Source: JAVBNC01 sp031551765
GTDB taxonomy: Bacteria; Desulfobacterota; Desulfovibrionia; Desulfovibrionales; Desulfovibrionaceae
Assembly (NCBI GenBank): GCA_031551765.1
Contig: JAVBNC010000049.1
Span: 1 to 5,449 of the forward strand
Reading direction: 5' to 3'
DNA length: 5,449 bases
Both the position numbers and the translations under genes were made by a program. Shown in pieces: positions 1 through 4,707 of the stretch. Position 1 is the stretch's first letter, and each line of letters opens with the position of its first letter. The notes under the pieces are model-generated. The model was not told where the DNA came from. It worked only from the letters and a program-made list of their open reading frames with translations, and made no database searches.

Positions 1-7
1 TGGTCAT
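1..7 (-). CDS. Start of an unidentified minus-strand gene (first two codons only)
   Basis: A minus-strand ATG lies at 7-5, followed by ACC and one further base before the window ends, so the product would begin Met-Thr. It is preceded, 8 nt upstream, by a GGAGG Shine-Dalgarno match (16-20). The arrangement is almost identical to the one before plsY: positions 5-26 match 5311-5332 at 21 of 22 bases, including the start codon. That likeness to a well-supported gene start is the main reason for the call. Nothing can be said about function. Confidence 0.55.
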
Positions 8-105
8 GGAATATGCCTCCGGCGGCTGGGGGATGGGAGGAACCTGTCTTGTAAGAAAGGTTACTCCCTTCCCCCAGACCCCCATCCCTCCTCCAAAGAA
101 CTTTG
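8..105 (-). repeat. Intergenic repeat with long stem-loop and embedded Shine-Dalgarno
   Basis: The minus strand carries the core GCCGCCGGAGGC next to the left-edge start codon. Upstream of it is a long hairpin with arms 26-44 and 59-77, 19 nt each with two mismatches. The 14-nt loop contains a further small CTT/AAG pairing (48-50 with 53-55). A second C-rich tract (79-91) could pair with the same G-rich arm instead, through CCCATCCC (81-88) and GGGATGGG (30-37). A short CAAAG-AA-CTTTG dyad closes the unit at 94-105. From memory, repeats of this style are scattered between Desulfovibrio genes. In the transcript it would fold just before the ribosome site, so it could affect termination, stability or translation. 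There is no U-tract that would make it a classical terminator. Confidence 0.7.
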
Positions 106-141
106 ACGGGGTTAATGGGGCGTTTCTCGTTGATGGCGGCG

Positions 142-161
142 TACCGTACAGTTACCGGTAA
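142..161. other. Small dyads after the MGMT-like gene, including TTACCGGTAA
   Basis: A perfect 10-base palindrome, TTACCGGTAA, lies at 152-161. It overlaps an interrupted dyad with TACCG at 142-146 and CGGTA at 156-160. The site is 11 nt beyond the stop codon of the MGMT-like gene. It could be a protein-binding site or a weak RNA hairpin. No U-tract follows on the minus strand, so I do not call it a terminator. It may also be chance. Confidence 0.25.
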
Positions 162-171
162 GCGCGTGTTT

Positions 172-492
172 TTAGTTTTCCGGACGGAACAGGCTGACGG
201 CCAGGTCGATGCGGCCGTCCGGGCCAAAGGAGACGCCTTCGCTTTCCAGCAGTTCCCGCTGGCGGGCGGAACCGCCGAACATGGGGCCTTTGGCCATTTC
301 CCCCAGGCGGTTCACCACCCGGTGGCAGGGCATGCCGAGCGCGGCGGGCGCGCAGCTCATGGCGTAGCCCACGATCTTGGCCGAGCACACCCCGCCCAGC
401 AGCGAGGAGATCTGGCCGTAGGTCATCACCTTGCCCGCCGGTATGGCCGCCACCAGGTCGTAGACCTTGTCGAAAAAAGAGCGTTCAGCCAT
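172..492 (-). CDS. MGMT/ATL-family alkylated-DNA-binding protein (106 aa)
   Basis: This small protein has only the C-terminal DNA-binding domain of O6-alkylguanine-DNA alkyltransferases; it lacks the N-terminal domain of Ada, Ogt and human MGMT. The family recognises alkylated guanine, and true enzymes move the alkyl group to a cysteine. Visible features are the TYG motif with the base-flipping tyrosine (Tyr25), the PCHRVV active-site motif (Cys56, His57), a GG turn near 73-74 and LLESEG with Glu85, so the Cys-His-Glu triad is present. Two family residues differ: Lys39 sits where the arginine finger is expected, and Ala49 replaces the active-site Asn. Alkyltransferase-like (ATL) proteins are similar in size but usually have Trp for the Cys. 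The ATG at 492 was chosen because the domain starts there and GGAG (505-508) precedes it, though at a long 12-nt spacing. The frame stays open to 651, but that stretch encodes only repeat sequence. It could be a working methyltransferase or a damage sensor for nucleotide excision repair; sequence does not decide. Confidence 0.88.
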   Translation of the reverse strand: MAERSFFDKVYDLVAAIPAGKVMTYGQISSLLGGVCSAKIVGYAMSCAPAALGMPCHRVVNRLGEMAKGPMFGGSARQRELLESEGVSFGPDGRIDLAVSLFRPEN

Positions 493-503
493 GGGGAAAA
501 ATG

Positions 504-536
504 TCTCCGGCGGCCAGGGGAAGAGGAAAAACCCTG
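504..536 (-). repeat. Diverged copy of the intergenic repeat core before the MGMT-like gene
   Basis: Positions 504-515 read on the minus strand as GGCCGCCGGAGA, one base off the core seen at the left edge and before plsY. Its GGAG (505-508) is the only Shine-Dalgarno candidate for the gene starting at 492. Next to it, CAGGG (515-519) can pair with CCCTG (532-536) around a 12-nt loop, a much-reduced version of the long hairpin at 26-77. It appears to be a decayed member of the same family. Confidence 0.55.
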
Positions 537-552
537 AGCCAAGCGTTCTTTC

Positions 553-581
553 CGAGTACCGGGCCTTTGGTCCGCAGTCAA
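553..581 (-). promoter_or_regulatory. Possible sigma-70 promoter for the MGMT-like gene
   Basis: On the minus strand TTGACT (581-576) matches five of six bases of the -35 consensus. Seventeen bases further is TACTCG (558-553), a poor -10 that keeps only the initial TA. The -35 lies within a small dyad, CCGCA (572-576) and TGCGG (584-588). The site is about 60 nt before the start codon, in a gap long enough to need its own promoter. The weak -10 keeps confidence low. Confidence 0.25.
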
Positions 582-663
582 GTTGCGGCCGCCGTCCCGT
601 ACCCGCCATGTCAGGATGACGTGCGCCAAGCAACGGCGCTCCCATATCCACCCTGAACGGGGT

Positions 664-705
664 CCAGGGGCGTTAGCCCTTGGCGGGTGCAGGGCAGCGC
701 CCTGC
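664..705 (-). repeat. Two adjacent G/C stem-loops after pirin
   Basis: Positions 689-705 form a perfect hairpin: GCAGGGC, a 3-nt loop, then GCCCTGC. Just beyond it in the direction of transcription, 664-683 forms an 8-bp stem with one mismatch around a 4-nt loop (CCAAGGGC paired with GCCCCTGG on the minus strand). Together they begin 25 nt after the pirin stop codon. They may stop or slow transcription or protect the 3' end of the transcript. No U-run follows either stem, so an intrinsic terminator is not established. The style again resembles repeated intergenic units. Confidence 0.55.
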
Positions 706-731
706 TCTCACTCTTAGGTGGCTTCGACAAC
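699..731 (-). repeat. 3'-flanking element, copy 1 (after pirin)
   Basis: On the minus strand this reads GTCGAAGCCA, three variable bases, AAGAGT, three variable bases, then AGCAGGGC. The same blocks at the same spacing occur at 2454-2486. By hand, 26 of 33 positions agree, and the differences fall almost wholly in the two 3-base spacers. The copy starts at the last base of the pirin stop codon and runs into the hairpin at 689-705. Its function is unknown. Confidence 0.6.
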
Positions 732-1570
732 TACTTCTTTATAAACGTCTTGTTTTGCAACTCCATCCGGGCTTGTTCCAGTTCTTCCCGGGTGTTCATG
801 ACGATGGGGCCGCCCCAGGCTATGGGTTCCTTGAGGGGCGGGCCGGAAACCAGGACCATGCGGCAGCCTTCTACGCCGCCCCGGCAGAAGAGCTTGTCGC
901 CGGGGGAGAAAAGTATGGCCTGCCTGGCGGGCAGGGGGGGCGTGCCGGGCGCGAAGGCGCAGCCGCCCTGGAGTATGTAGGCGAACAGGGTGTGGTCCGG
1001 GTCGAACTCGAAGGTGCGGGACGCGGCCGGGGCCAGTTCCACGTCCAGGAAGGTGGCGGGCACGTAGTCCGGGCGGGCGGGTCCGGTTTTGCCCTGGTAG
1101 GTTCCGGCCAGGACGCGGACGCGGATGTCCTCTTCTTCCACCACGGGGAGCATGGGGGAAGTGAGGTCGCGGTAGGCGGGCTCGGTCATTTTTTGGGCCT
1201 TGGGCAGGTTGACCCACAGCTGCAGGCCCAGCATGCGCGGGGAGGCCTTGGGCATTTCCTGGTGCAGAATGCCGCTCCCGGCGGTCATCCACTGGCAGTC
1301 GCCGTCGCGGATGACGCCCTTGTTGCCCAGGCTGTCCTGGTGTTCGATAGAGCCGCTGACCAGGTAGGTCACGGTTTCTATGCCCCGGTGCGGGTGCATG
1401 GGAAAGCCGCGCGTGTAGTCGCGGGGGTCCAGGGAATCAAAGGCGTCCAGCATCAGAAAGGGGTCGAAATCTTTGACCGTGTCCGGCCCGAGCACGCGCA
1501 CCAGCTTGACGCCCGCGCCGTCCACGGCCTGCTTGCCGGTGACGGTTTGCCTGACAGTTCGCAGAGCCAT
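731..1570 (-). CDS. Pirin family protein (bicupin, 279 aa)
   Basis: This is a cytoplasmic double cupin-fold protein of the pirin family. Characterised members bind one metal ion, often iron. Some, such as E. coli YhhW, cleave quercetin, and others modulate metabolic enzymes or transcription. The expected metal ligands are all present: His59 and His61 in MHPHRGIET, and His103 and Glu105 in GILHQE. The N-terminal cupin covers about residues 20-125. The linker and C-terminal cupin (about 145-245) include the PGDKLF turn and the family's terminal GGPIVMNTREE segment. The length is normal for the family. The ATG is well placed, with AAGGAGG 6 nt before it. It lies 41 nt after the first dedA gene and is probably co-transcribed with it. 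The physiological substrate cannot be told from sequence, and nothing in the neighbourhood suggests flavonoid breakdown. Confidence 0.95.
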   Translation of the reverse strand: MALRTVRQTVTGKQAVDGAGVKLVRVLGPDTVKDFDPFLMLDAFDSLDPRDYTRGFPMHPHRGIETVTYLVSGSIEHQDSLGNKGVIRDGDCQWMTAGSGILHQEMPKASPRMLGLQLWVNLPKAQKMTEPAYRDLTSPMLPVVEEEDIRVRVLAGTYQGKTGPARPDYVPATFLDVELAPAASRTFEFDPDHTLFAYILQGGCAFAPGTPPLPARQAILFSPGDKLFCRGGVEGCRMVLVSGPPLKEPIAWGGPIVMNTREELEQARMELQNKTFIKK

Positions 1571-1576
1571 GTGATT

Positions 1577-1583
1577 CCTCCTT
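1577..1583 (-). promoter_or_regulatory. Strong Shine-Dalgarno of pirin
   Basis: AAGGAGG on the minus strand, 6 nt before the pirin ATG, is a perfect match to the anti-Shine-Dalgarno sequence and fixes the start. It is the strongest ribosome site in the window. The short gap it lies in also has a 7-base direct repeat, TGCGGAA at 1585-1591 and 1595-1601, of no evident meaning. Confidence 0.8.
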
Positions 1584-1611
1584 ATGCGGAACAGTGCGGA
1601 AAGACGGTGGG

Positions 1612-2187
1612 TTATTCATCCTCCGGCGGATGCTTTCTGCGGCGGCGCAGCCAGAACAAGAGGCCCACGGCCGCTATGCCCAATATGACGGCCAGCTCCG
1701 CGTATTTGGCCCGGCCCAGCAGGGTGGTGACGGCTTCCCCGAAATAGTAGCCGGCAGCGGTAAAGGCGGCGGCCCAGACCACGGCCCCGATAAGGTTCAG
1801 CGGCACGAACAGCGCGGCCTTGACCCGGCCCAGGCCCAGGAACACCGGGGTGACGTTGCGCAGCCCGTAGAGAAAGCGGAAACCCAGGATCAGCCAGATT
1901 TCGTGGCGGCGCACCGTGCGTTCCAGCATGCGCACCCTGGCGGCCATGCGCCGGAAGCGGCGCAACAGCGCGGCCCCCCTGTAGCGGGCCAGGAAAAACA
2001 GCGTCTGGTCGCTGGCGAAACTGCCCGCCAAGGCGGCCAGCGCCACGTGCCAGGGGTTCAGATAGCCCTGGTGGGCCAGATAGCCCGCCAGAATGACGAT
2101 GGTCTCGCCTTCCAGAAAGGTGCCCAGCACCACGGCGGCAAGGCCGTAGGACGAAAGGAACTGGGCGAGCTCGGCGTGAAAGGGCAT
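1612..2187 (-). CDS. DedA/VTT-family inner-membrane protein, paralog 1 (191 aa)
   Basis: This is a polytopic membrane protein of the DedA (SNARE-associated, VTT) family. Members translocate lipid carriers such as undecaprenyl phosphate or phospholipids and support envelope homeostasis under pH or ionic stress. Seen here are the N-terminal re-entrant/membrane motif GTFLEGETIVILAG (about 22-35) with Glu26 and Glu28, an acidic residue in SDQ (Asp60), the RFLYGLR segment (Arg104, Arg110, the spacing of the essential arginines of E. coli YqjA) and hydrophobic spans near 123-150 and 163-180. The loop at 68-94 has 11 arginines in 27 residues, as expected for a cytoplasmic face, and the C-terminus is a short charged tail. 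ATG 2187 was chosen because its N-terminus aligns with the neighbouring paralog and an AGG lies 7 nt upstream. A GTG at 2244 would add 19 residues encoded by a palindrome. It is about 54% identical to the second DedA by hand count from the GTFLEGE motif on. The exact substrate is unknown. Confidence 0.93.
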   Translation of the reverse strand: MPFHAELAQFLSSYGLAAVVLGTFLEGETIVILAGYLAHQGYLNPWHVALAALAGSFASDQTLFFLARYRGAALLRRFRRMAARVRMLERTVRRHEIWLILGFRFLYGLRNVTPVFLGLGRVKAALFVPLNLIGAVVWAAAFTAAGYYFGEAVTTLLGRAKYAELAVILGIAAVGLLFWLRRRRKHPPEDE

Positions 2188-2215
2188 GGGCGTACCTGGC
2201 TGCCTGCGGGCGTGG

Positions 2216-2233
2216 CAGAGCAAAATTGCTCTG
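2216..2233 (-). promoter_or_regulatory. Perfect stem-loop in the dedA paralog 1 leader
   Basis: CAGAGCAA (2216-2223) and TTGCTCTG (2226-2233) are exact inverted repeats separated by two bases. In RNA this would make a stem of 7-8 bp with a tiny loop, 28 nt before the start codon. It is less G/C-rich than the surrounding DNA, which makes chance less likely. It could be a repressor site or a leader hairpin acting on translation. No U-run follows, so it is not a terminator. Confidence 0.45.
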
Positions 2234-2244
2234 AAGACCCGCAC

Positions 2245-2279
2245 CTATGTACATAGACACGAACGCCGGGGGGGGACAA
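2245..2279 (-). promoter_or_regulatory. Possible promoter and operator-like palindrome before dedA paralog 1
   Basis: CTATGTACATAG at 2245-2256 is a perfect 12-base palindrome. Read as a promoter on the minus strand, TTGTCC (2279-2274, four of six consensus bases) and TATGTA (2255-2250, three of six) are 18 bases apart, so the palindrome would cover the -10. The 8-C tract lies in the spacer. This is the only A/T-richer patch in the 306-nt gap, which fits a promoter for the dedA-pirin pair. Neither hexamer is strong. Confidence 0.35.
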
Positions 2280-2330
2280 GTCTTATTTGGGGCGACGGGG
2301 CCGTGAGCCGGAAGCCCCCGCCCCTCTCCA

Positions 2331-2366
2331 CCCGTCATCCCCCGGCTTGACCGGGGGATCCAGGCG
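2331..2366. repeat. REP-like extragenic palindrome
   Basis: ATCCCCCGG (2337-2345) and CCGGGGGAT (2351-2359) form a perfect 9-bp stem around the loop CTTGA. The flanks read CCCGTC before and CCAGGCG after. The form GTCATCC..., palindrome, ...GGATCCAGG is familiar from extragenic palindromes widespread in proteobacterial genomes (recognised from memory). It sits between the two dedA genes, about 130 nt after the end of the upstream one, and may fold in the transcript to limit 3' decay. No T-run follows on either strand. Confidence 0.65.
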
Positions 2367-2453
2367 GAAGGGGGACGGAAGAGACGCGCGGACGCGCTGC
2401 CGCTCCCAAAACCTGCCAGGGCGCGGGGGGGGGGGCCGGTGTCGCGACGTTCC
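2367..2453. other. Gene-free stretch between the dedA genes with an 11-G tract
   Basis: This part of the 306-nt gap has no credible gene. It contains a run of 11 G (2425-2435), a GTCGCGAC palindrome (2441-2448) and a G/C-rich segment around 2383-2400. With the 8-G run at 2268-2275, the G tracts all lie on the plus strand, as C tracts in the transcript. Such tracts are prone to length errors in sequencing and to slippage in the cell. No function is evident. Confidence 0.4.
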
Positions 2454-2486
2454 GCCCTGCTTCGACTCTTCATTGGCTTCGACCAC
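2454..2486 (-). repeat. 3'-flanking element, copy 2 (after dedA paralog 2)
   Basis: This is the second copy of the element at 699-731. Its conserved blocks GTCGAAGCCA, AAGAGT and AGCAGGGC are at identical spacing. It begins 7 nt beyond the stop codon of the second dedA gene. Past the shared blocks the two copies diverge: copy 1 continues into a perfect hairpin, this one does not. GGCTT (2475-2479) can also pair with AAGCC (2488-2492) around an 8-nt loop. Confidence 0.6.
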
Positions 2487-2493
2487 TAAGCCG

Positions 2494-3144
2494 CTACTCT
2501 TCTTTACGCTGCGGGTCCACGGTGCGTTCTTTGGCGGCGGGGTTCAGCGCTTCGCTGATGTCGCAGTCCGGGTCTTTGGCGCGTTTGCGGGCCTTGAGCT
2601 GGCGGCGGATCCAGAACGCGGCGATAATGGCGGCCAGACCGCCCAGCGCCCAGTATTTGGCGTTGGGGTTCTTGTCCAGCAGGGTGGTGATGACTTCCCC
2701 GAAAAAGTAGCCGCCCGCGGTAAAGGAAACGGCCCAGACGGCGCCGCCCACCAGGTTGAGAATCACAAACTTGGCGTAGTTGACGCGTGAGACGCCCATC
2801 AGAATGGGCGTGACGTTGCGCACCCCGTAGAGGAAGCGGAAGCCGAGAATGAGCGCGGTCTCGTAGCGGGCCAAGAGGTTGGTGGCCTTGCAGACGTTGC
2901 GTTCCAGCTTGGGGAAACGCTGGATAATGGCCAGGCCCTTCCAGCGGCCCAGGGCGAACATGATCTGGTCGCTGCTGCAACTGCCCACAAAGGCGCACAG
3001 CGCGATAAGCCAGGGTTCCAGGTAGCCTTGCTGGGCCAGCAGCCCGGCGATAATGACGATGGTTTCCCCCTCCAGAAAGGTGCCGATGAGCAAAGCCCAG
3101 TAGCCGTATGTCTGGAGCAGGACGATGGGATCCGATTCAAACAT
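2494..3144 (-). CDS. DedA/VTT-family inner-membrane protein, paralog 2 (216 aa)
   Basis: This is a second DedA-family membrane protein, in the same orientation as its neighbour. It has GTFLEGETIVIIAG at 21-34 (Glu25, Glu27), SDQ with Asp59, RFLYGVR with Arg103 and Arg109, the NVTP segment at 110-113, and hydrophobic spans near 122-148 and 164-179. Unlike paralog 1 its loop at 67-93 is not strongly arginine-rich, and it has a longer charged tail (about 182-216), probably cytoplasmic. The usual DedA pattern around the second motif has a proline between the two arginines (R-F-x-P-x-x-R). Both copies here have Tyr-Gly instead, so they belong to one subgroup. AAGGAA, about 9 nt before the ATG, supports the start. 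It follows thrC by 101 nt without a clear terminator and may be read through from plsY-thrC. It is probably a lipid or lipid-carrier translocase; the substrate is not determinable. Confidence 0.94.
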   Translation of the reverse strand: MFESDPIVLLQTYGYWALLIGTFLEGETIVIIAGLLAQQGYLEPWLIALCAFVGSCSSDQIMFALGRWKGLAIIQRFPKLERNVCKATNLLARYETALILGFRFLYGVRNVTPILMGVSRVNYAKFVILNLVGGAVWAVSFTAGGYFFGEVITTLLDKNPNAKYWALGGLAAIIAAFWIRRQLKARKRAKDPDCDISEALNPAAKERTVDPQRKEE

Positions 3145-3245
3145 GTTTGTGTATTCCTTTACAGCGCGTTACCCTTGGGACGATTCCTCATGCAGCCGTG
3201 AAAAAGGCGGAAGGCGCATGGCGCGCGGACCGGACGCGCTCCCGG

Positions 3246-4703
3246 TCATTTGGCCTTCAAATCCAGGCGCTTGGCCACGGCCAGGGCGGCGGCGCGGGTG
3301 AACTCGCGTTCCGGCAGGGCGGCTTTCTCCTGTTCAGAAATAAGCAGCCGCGGCAGGTTCGCCAGGGCCGGGTCGGGCGTGACCTCGAATTCCGGCGGAA
3401 ACGTATTGGTAAAATACATGGTCTGAAAATCCATGAACTTGATGGCGTGGGCCGTCGCGTCCAGCAGCGCGGTCTCGCTTTTGGCGAGCAGGCCGTGGGC
3501 CAGGGCCGCCTTCAGGCCGGCCAGGCTTTCCCCGCCCTGGGTGCAGGCGATGTGGCCGTGGCGGTTGGCCTCTATCATGCTGTCCATGATGGACTGCTCG
3601 GAAACGCGCATGACCTGGAACGCGCCGGGGCCGCCCAGCGCCTCGTAGCGCGCCGCCAGGGCTTTCACGCGCGGAAAGGACACGGGGTTGCCTATCATGG
3701 CCGCCTGGGCCGCGCTGGCCCGCACCGGGACGGGCGCATACCGGCGCTTGGCCGCGTCCGGGACTTCGTAGTAGCGGTACACCGGGTCCGCGTGCTCGGA
3801 CTGGACCCCGAAAATGCGCGGCAGCTTGTCGATGATGCCCAGGTCCAGCAGCTTCATGAACCCGGACATGACCGCCGTGACGTTGCCCGCGTTGCCGATG
3901 GGCACGAACACGGCCAGGTTGCCCACGTCCCAGTTGTACCACTGGGCCGTCTCAAAGGCGTAGGATTCCTGGCCCAGAATGCGCCAGCTGTTCTTGGAGT
4001 TGAGCAGAGAGACGCGGTAGTTGTCCGCCAGCTCTTCCACCACTTTCATGCAGTCGTCGAACACGCCGGGCACTTCCAGCACCGTGGCCCCGCTGCCCAG
4101 GGGCTGGGCCAGCTGCTGCGCCGTGACCTTGCCGTGCGGCAAGAGCACCACGGACTTGATGGGACCGCCCACATAGGCCGCGTACAGGGCGGCGGCGGCG
4201 GAGGTATCGCCCGTGGAAGCGCAGATGGTCAGCACGGAATCCCAGTTATGCTTGCGCACCAGGGCTTTCAGGAAACTGAACGCGCAGGCCATGCCCCGGT
4301 CCTTAAAGGACGCGCTGGGGTTCTGGCCGTCGTTCTTGTACGCGAAAGAGAGGCCCACGGCCTTTTGCAGCGCCGGGGAGGCGTCCACGACCGGGGTGTT
4401 GCCCTCGCCCAAAAAGACGATGTCCTCTTCTTCCACCACCGGGGCCATCAGCTCGTAAAAGCGGAAAATGCCGCGCAGGGCCGTGCGTTTGCCGGCGGCG
4501 CGCGCGTCGAACACCTGCCGCCAGGCCGCGCCGGAATGCCGCTTCAGGCGTTCGAAACCCCTGTCCCGCAGCAGCAGCACTTCCCCGCAGGAAGGGCAGG
4601 TGTAGAGCAGTTCGTCAATGCCGTGTTCCGCGCTGCAGCCCAGGCAGTAGTAGTGCATGTCCCCGCGATAGGTGGGGAAGCCGGAATCCGCGAGTATGGA
4701 CAT
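3246..4703 (-). CDS. thrC: Threonine synthase
   Basis: This PLP enzyme of the cytoplasm converts O-phospho-L-homoserine to L-threonine and phosphate, the last step of threonine synthesis. Numbering from the chosen start, the N-terminus has a zinc-ribbon-like set of four cysteines (CLGC at 20-23, CPSC at 36-39), then LGEGNTP (98-104). SASFKDRG has the PLP-binding lysine at 134, STGDTSAA lies at 163-170, and GNAGN at 270-274 binds the cofactor phosphate. At 485 residues it is longer than the ~350-residue Bacillus-type enzyme and carries the extra N-terminal ribbon found in one branch of the family. The ATG at 4703 is preferred: AAGGA is 7 nt before it and plsY ends 4 nt upstream. An in-frame ATG at 4724 would overlap plsY by 17 nt and has a weak ribosome site. 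Expression is probably coupled to plsY. No attenuator or riboswitch is visible, and no other threonine-pathway gene is in the window. Confidence 0.96.
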   Translation of the reverse strand: MSILADSGFPTYRGDMHYYCLGCSAEHGIDELLYTCPSCGEVLLLRDRGFERLKRHSGAAWRQVFDARAAGKRTALRGIFRFYELMAPVVEEEDIVFLGEGNTPVVDASPALQKAVGLSFAYKNDGQNPSASFKDRGMACAFSFLKALVRKHNWDSVLTICASTGDTSAAAALYAAYVGGPIKSVVLLPHGKVTAQQLAQPLGSGATVLEVPGVFDDCMKVVEELADNYRVSLLNSKNSWRILGQESYAFETAQWYNWDVGNLAVFVPIGNAGNVTAVMSGFMKLLDLGIIDKLPRIFGVQSEHADPVYRYYEVPDAAKRRYAPVPVRASAAQAAMIGNPVSFPRVKALAARYEALGGPGAFQVMRVSEQSIMDSMIEANRHGHIACTQGGESLAGLKAALAHGLLAKSETALLDATAHAIKFMDFQTMYFTNTFPPEFEVTPDPALANLPRLLISEQEKAALPEREFTRAAALAVAKRLDLKAK

Positions 4704-4707
4704 ATGC

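Noticed and set aside
103..537. Plus-strand open frame opposite the MGMT-like gene
   Set aside because: It is antisense to a gene with an intact active-site motif; its composition is typical of a shadow frame and it starts inside a repeat.
493..651. N-terminal extension of the MGMT-like protein to a start at 651
   Set aside because: The added 53 residues are encoded by repeat and hairpin sequence, do not resemble the N-terminal domain of alkyltransferases, and a ribosome site precedes the ATG at 492.
680..1747. Plus-strand open frame of 355 codons opposite pirin
   Set aside because: It is antisense to pirin, whose metal ligands are intact, and runs through both the intergenic hairpins and part of dedA. 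It has no domain and no convincing ribosome site.
2188..2244. GTG start at 2244 for dedA paralog 1
   Set aside because: It would add 19 residues encoded largely by a palindrome; the ATG at 2187 aligns with the start of the paralog.
3200..3239. Terminator between thrC and dedA paralog 2
   Set aside because: There is a weak 5-bp GCGCG stem (3223-3239) and a five-T run on the minus strand (3201-3205), but they are 17 nt apart and the stem is short, so it does not fit an intrinsic terminator.
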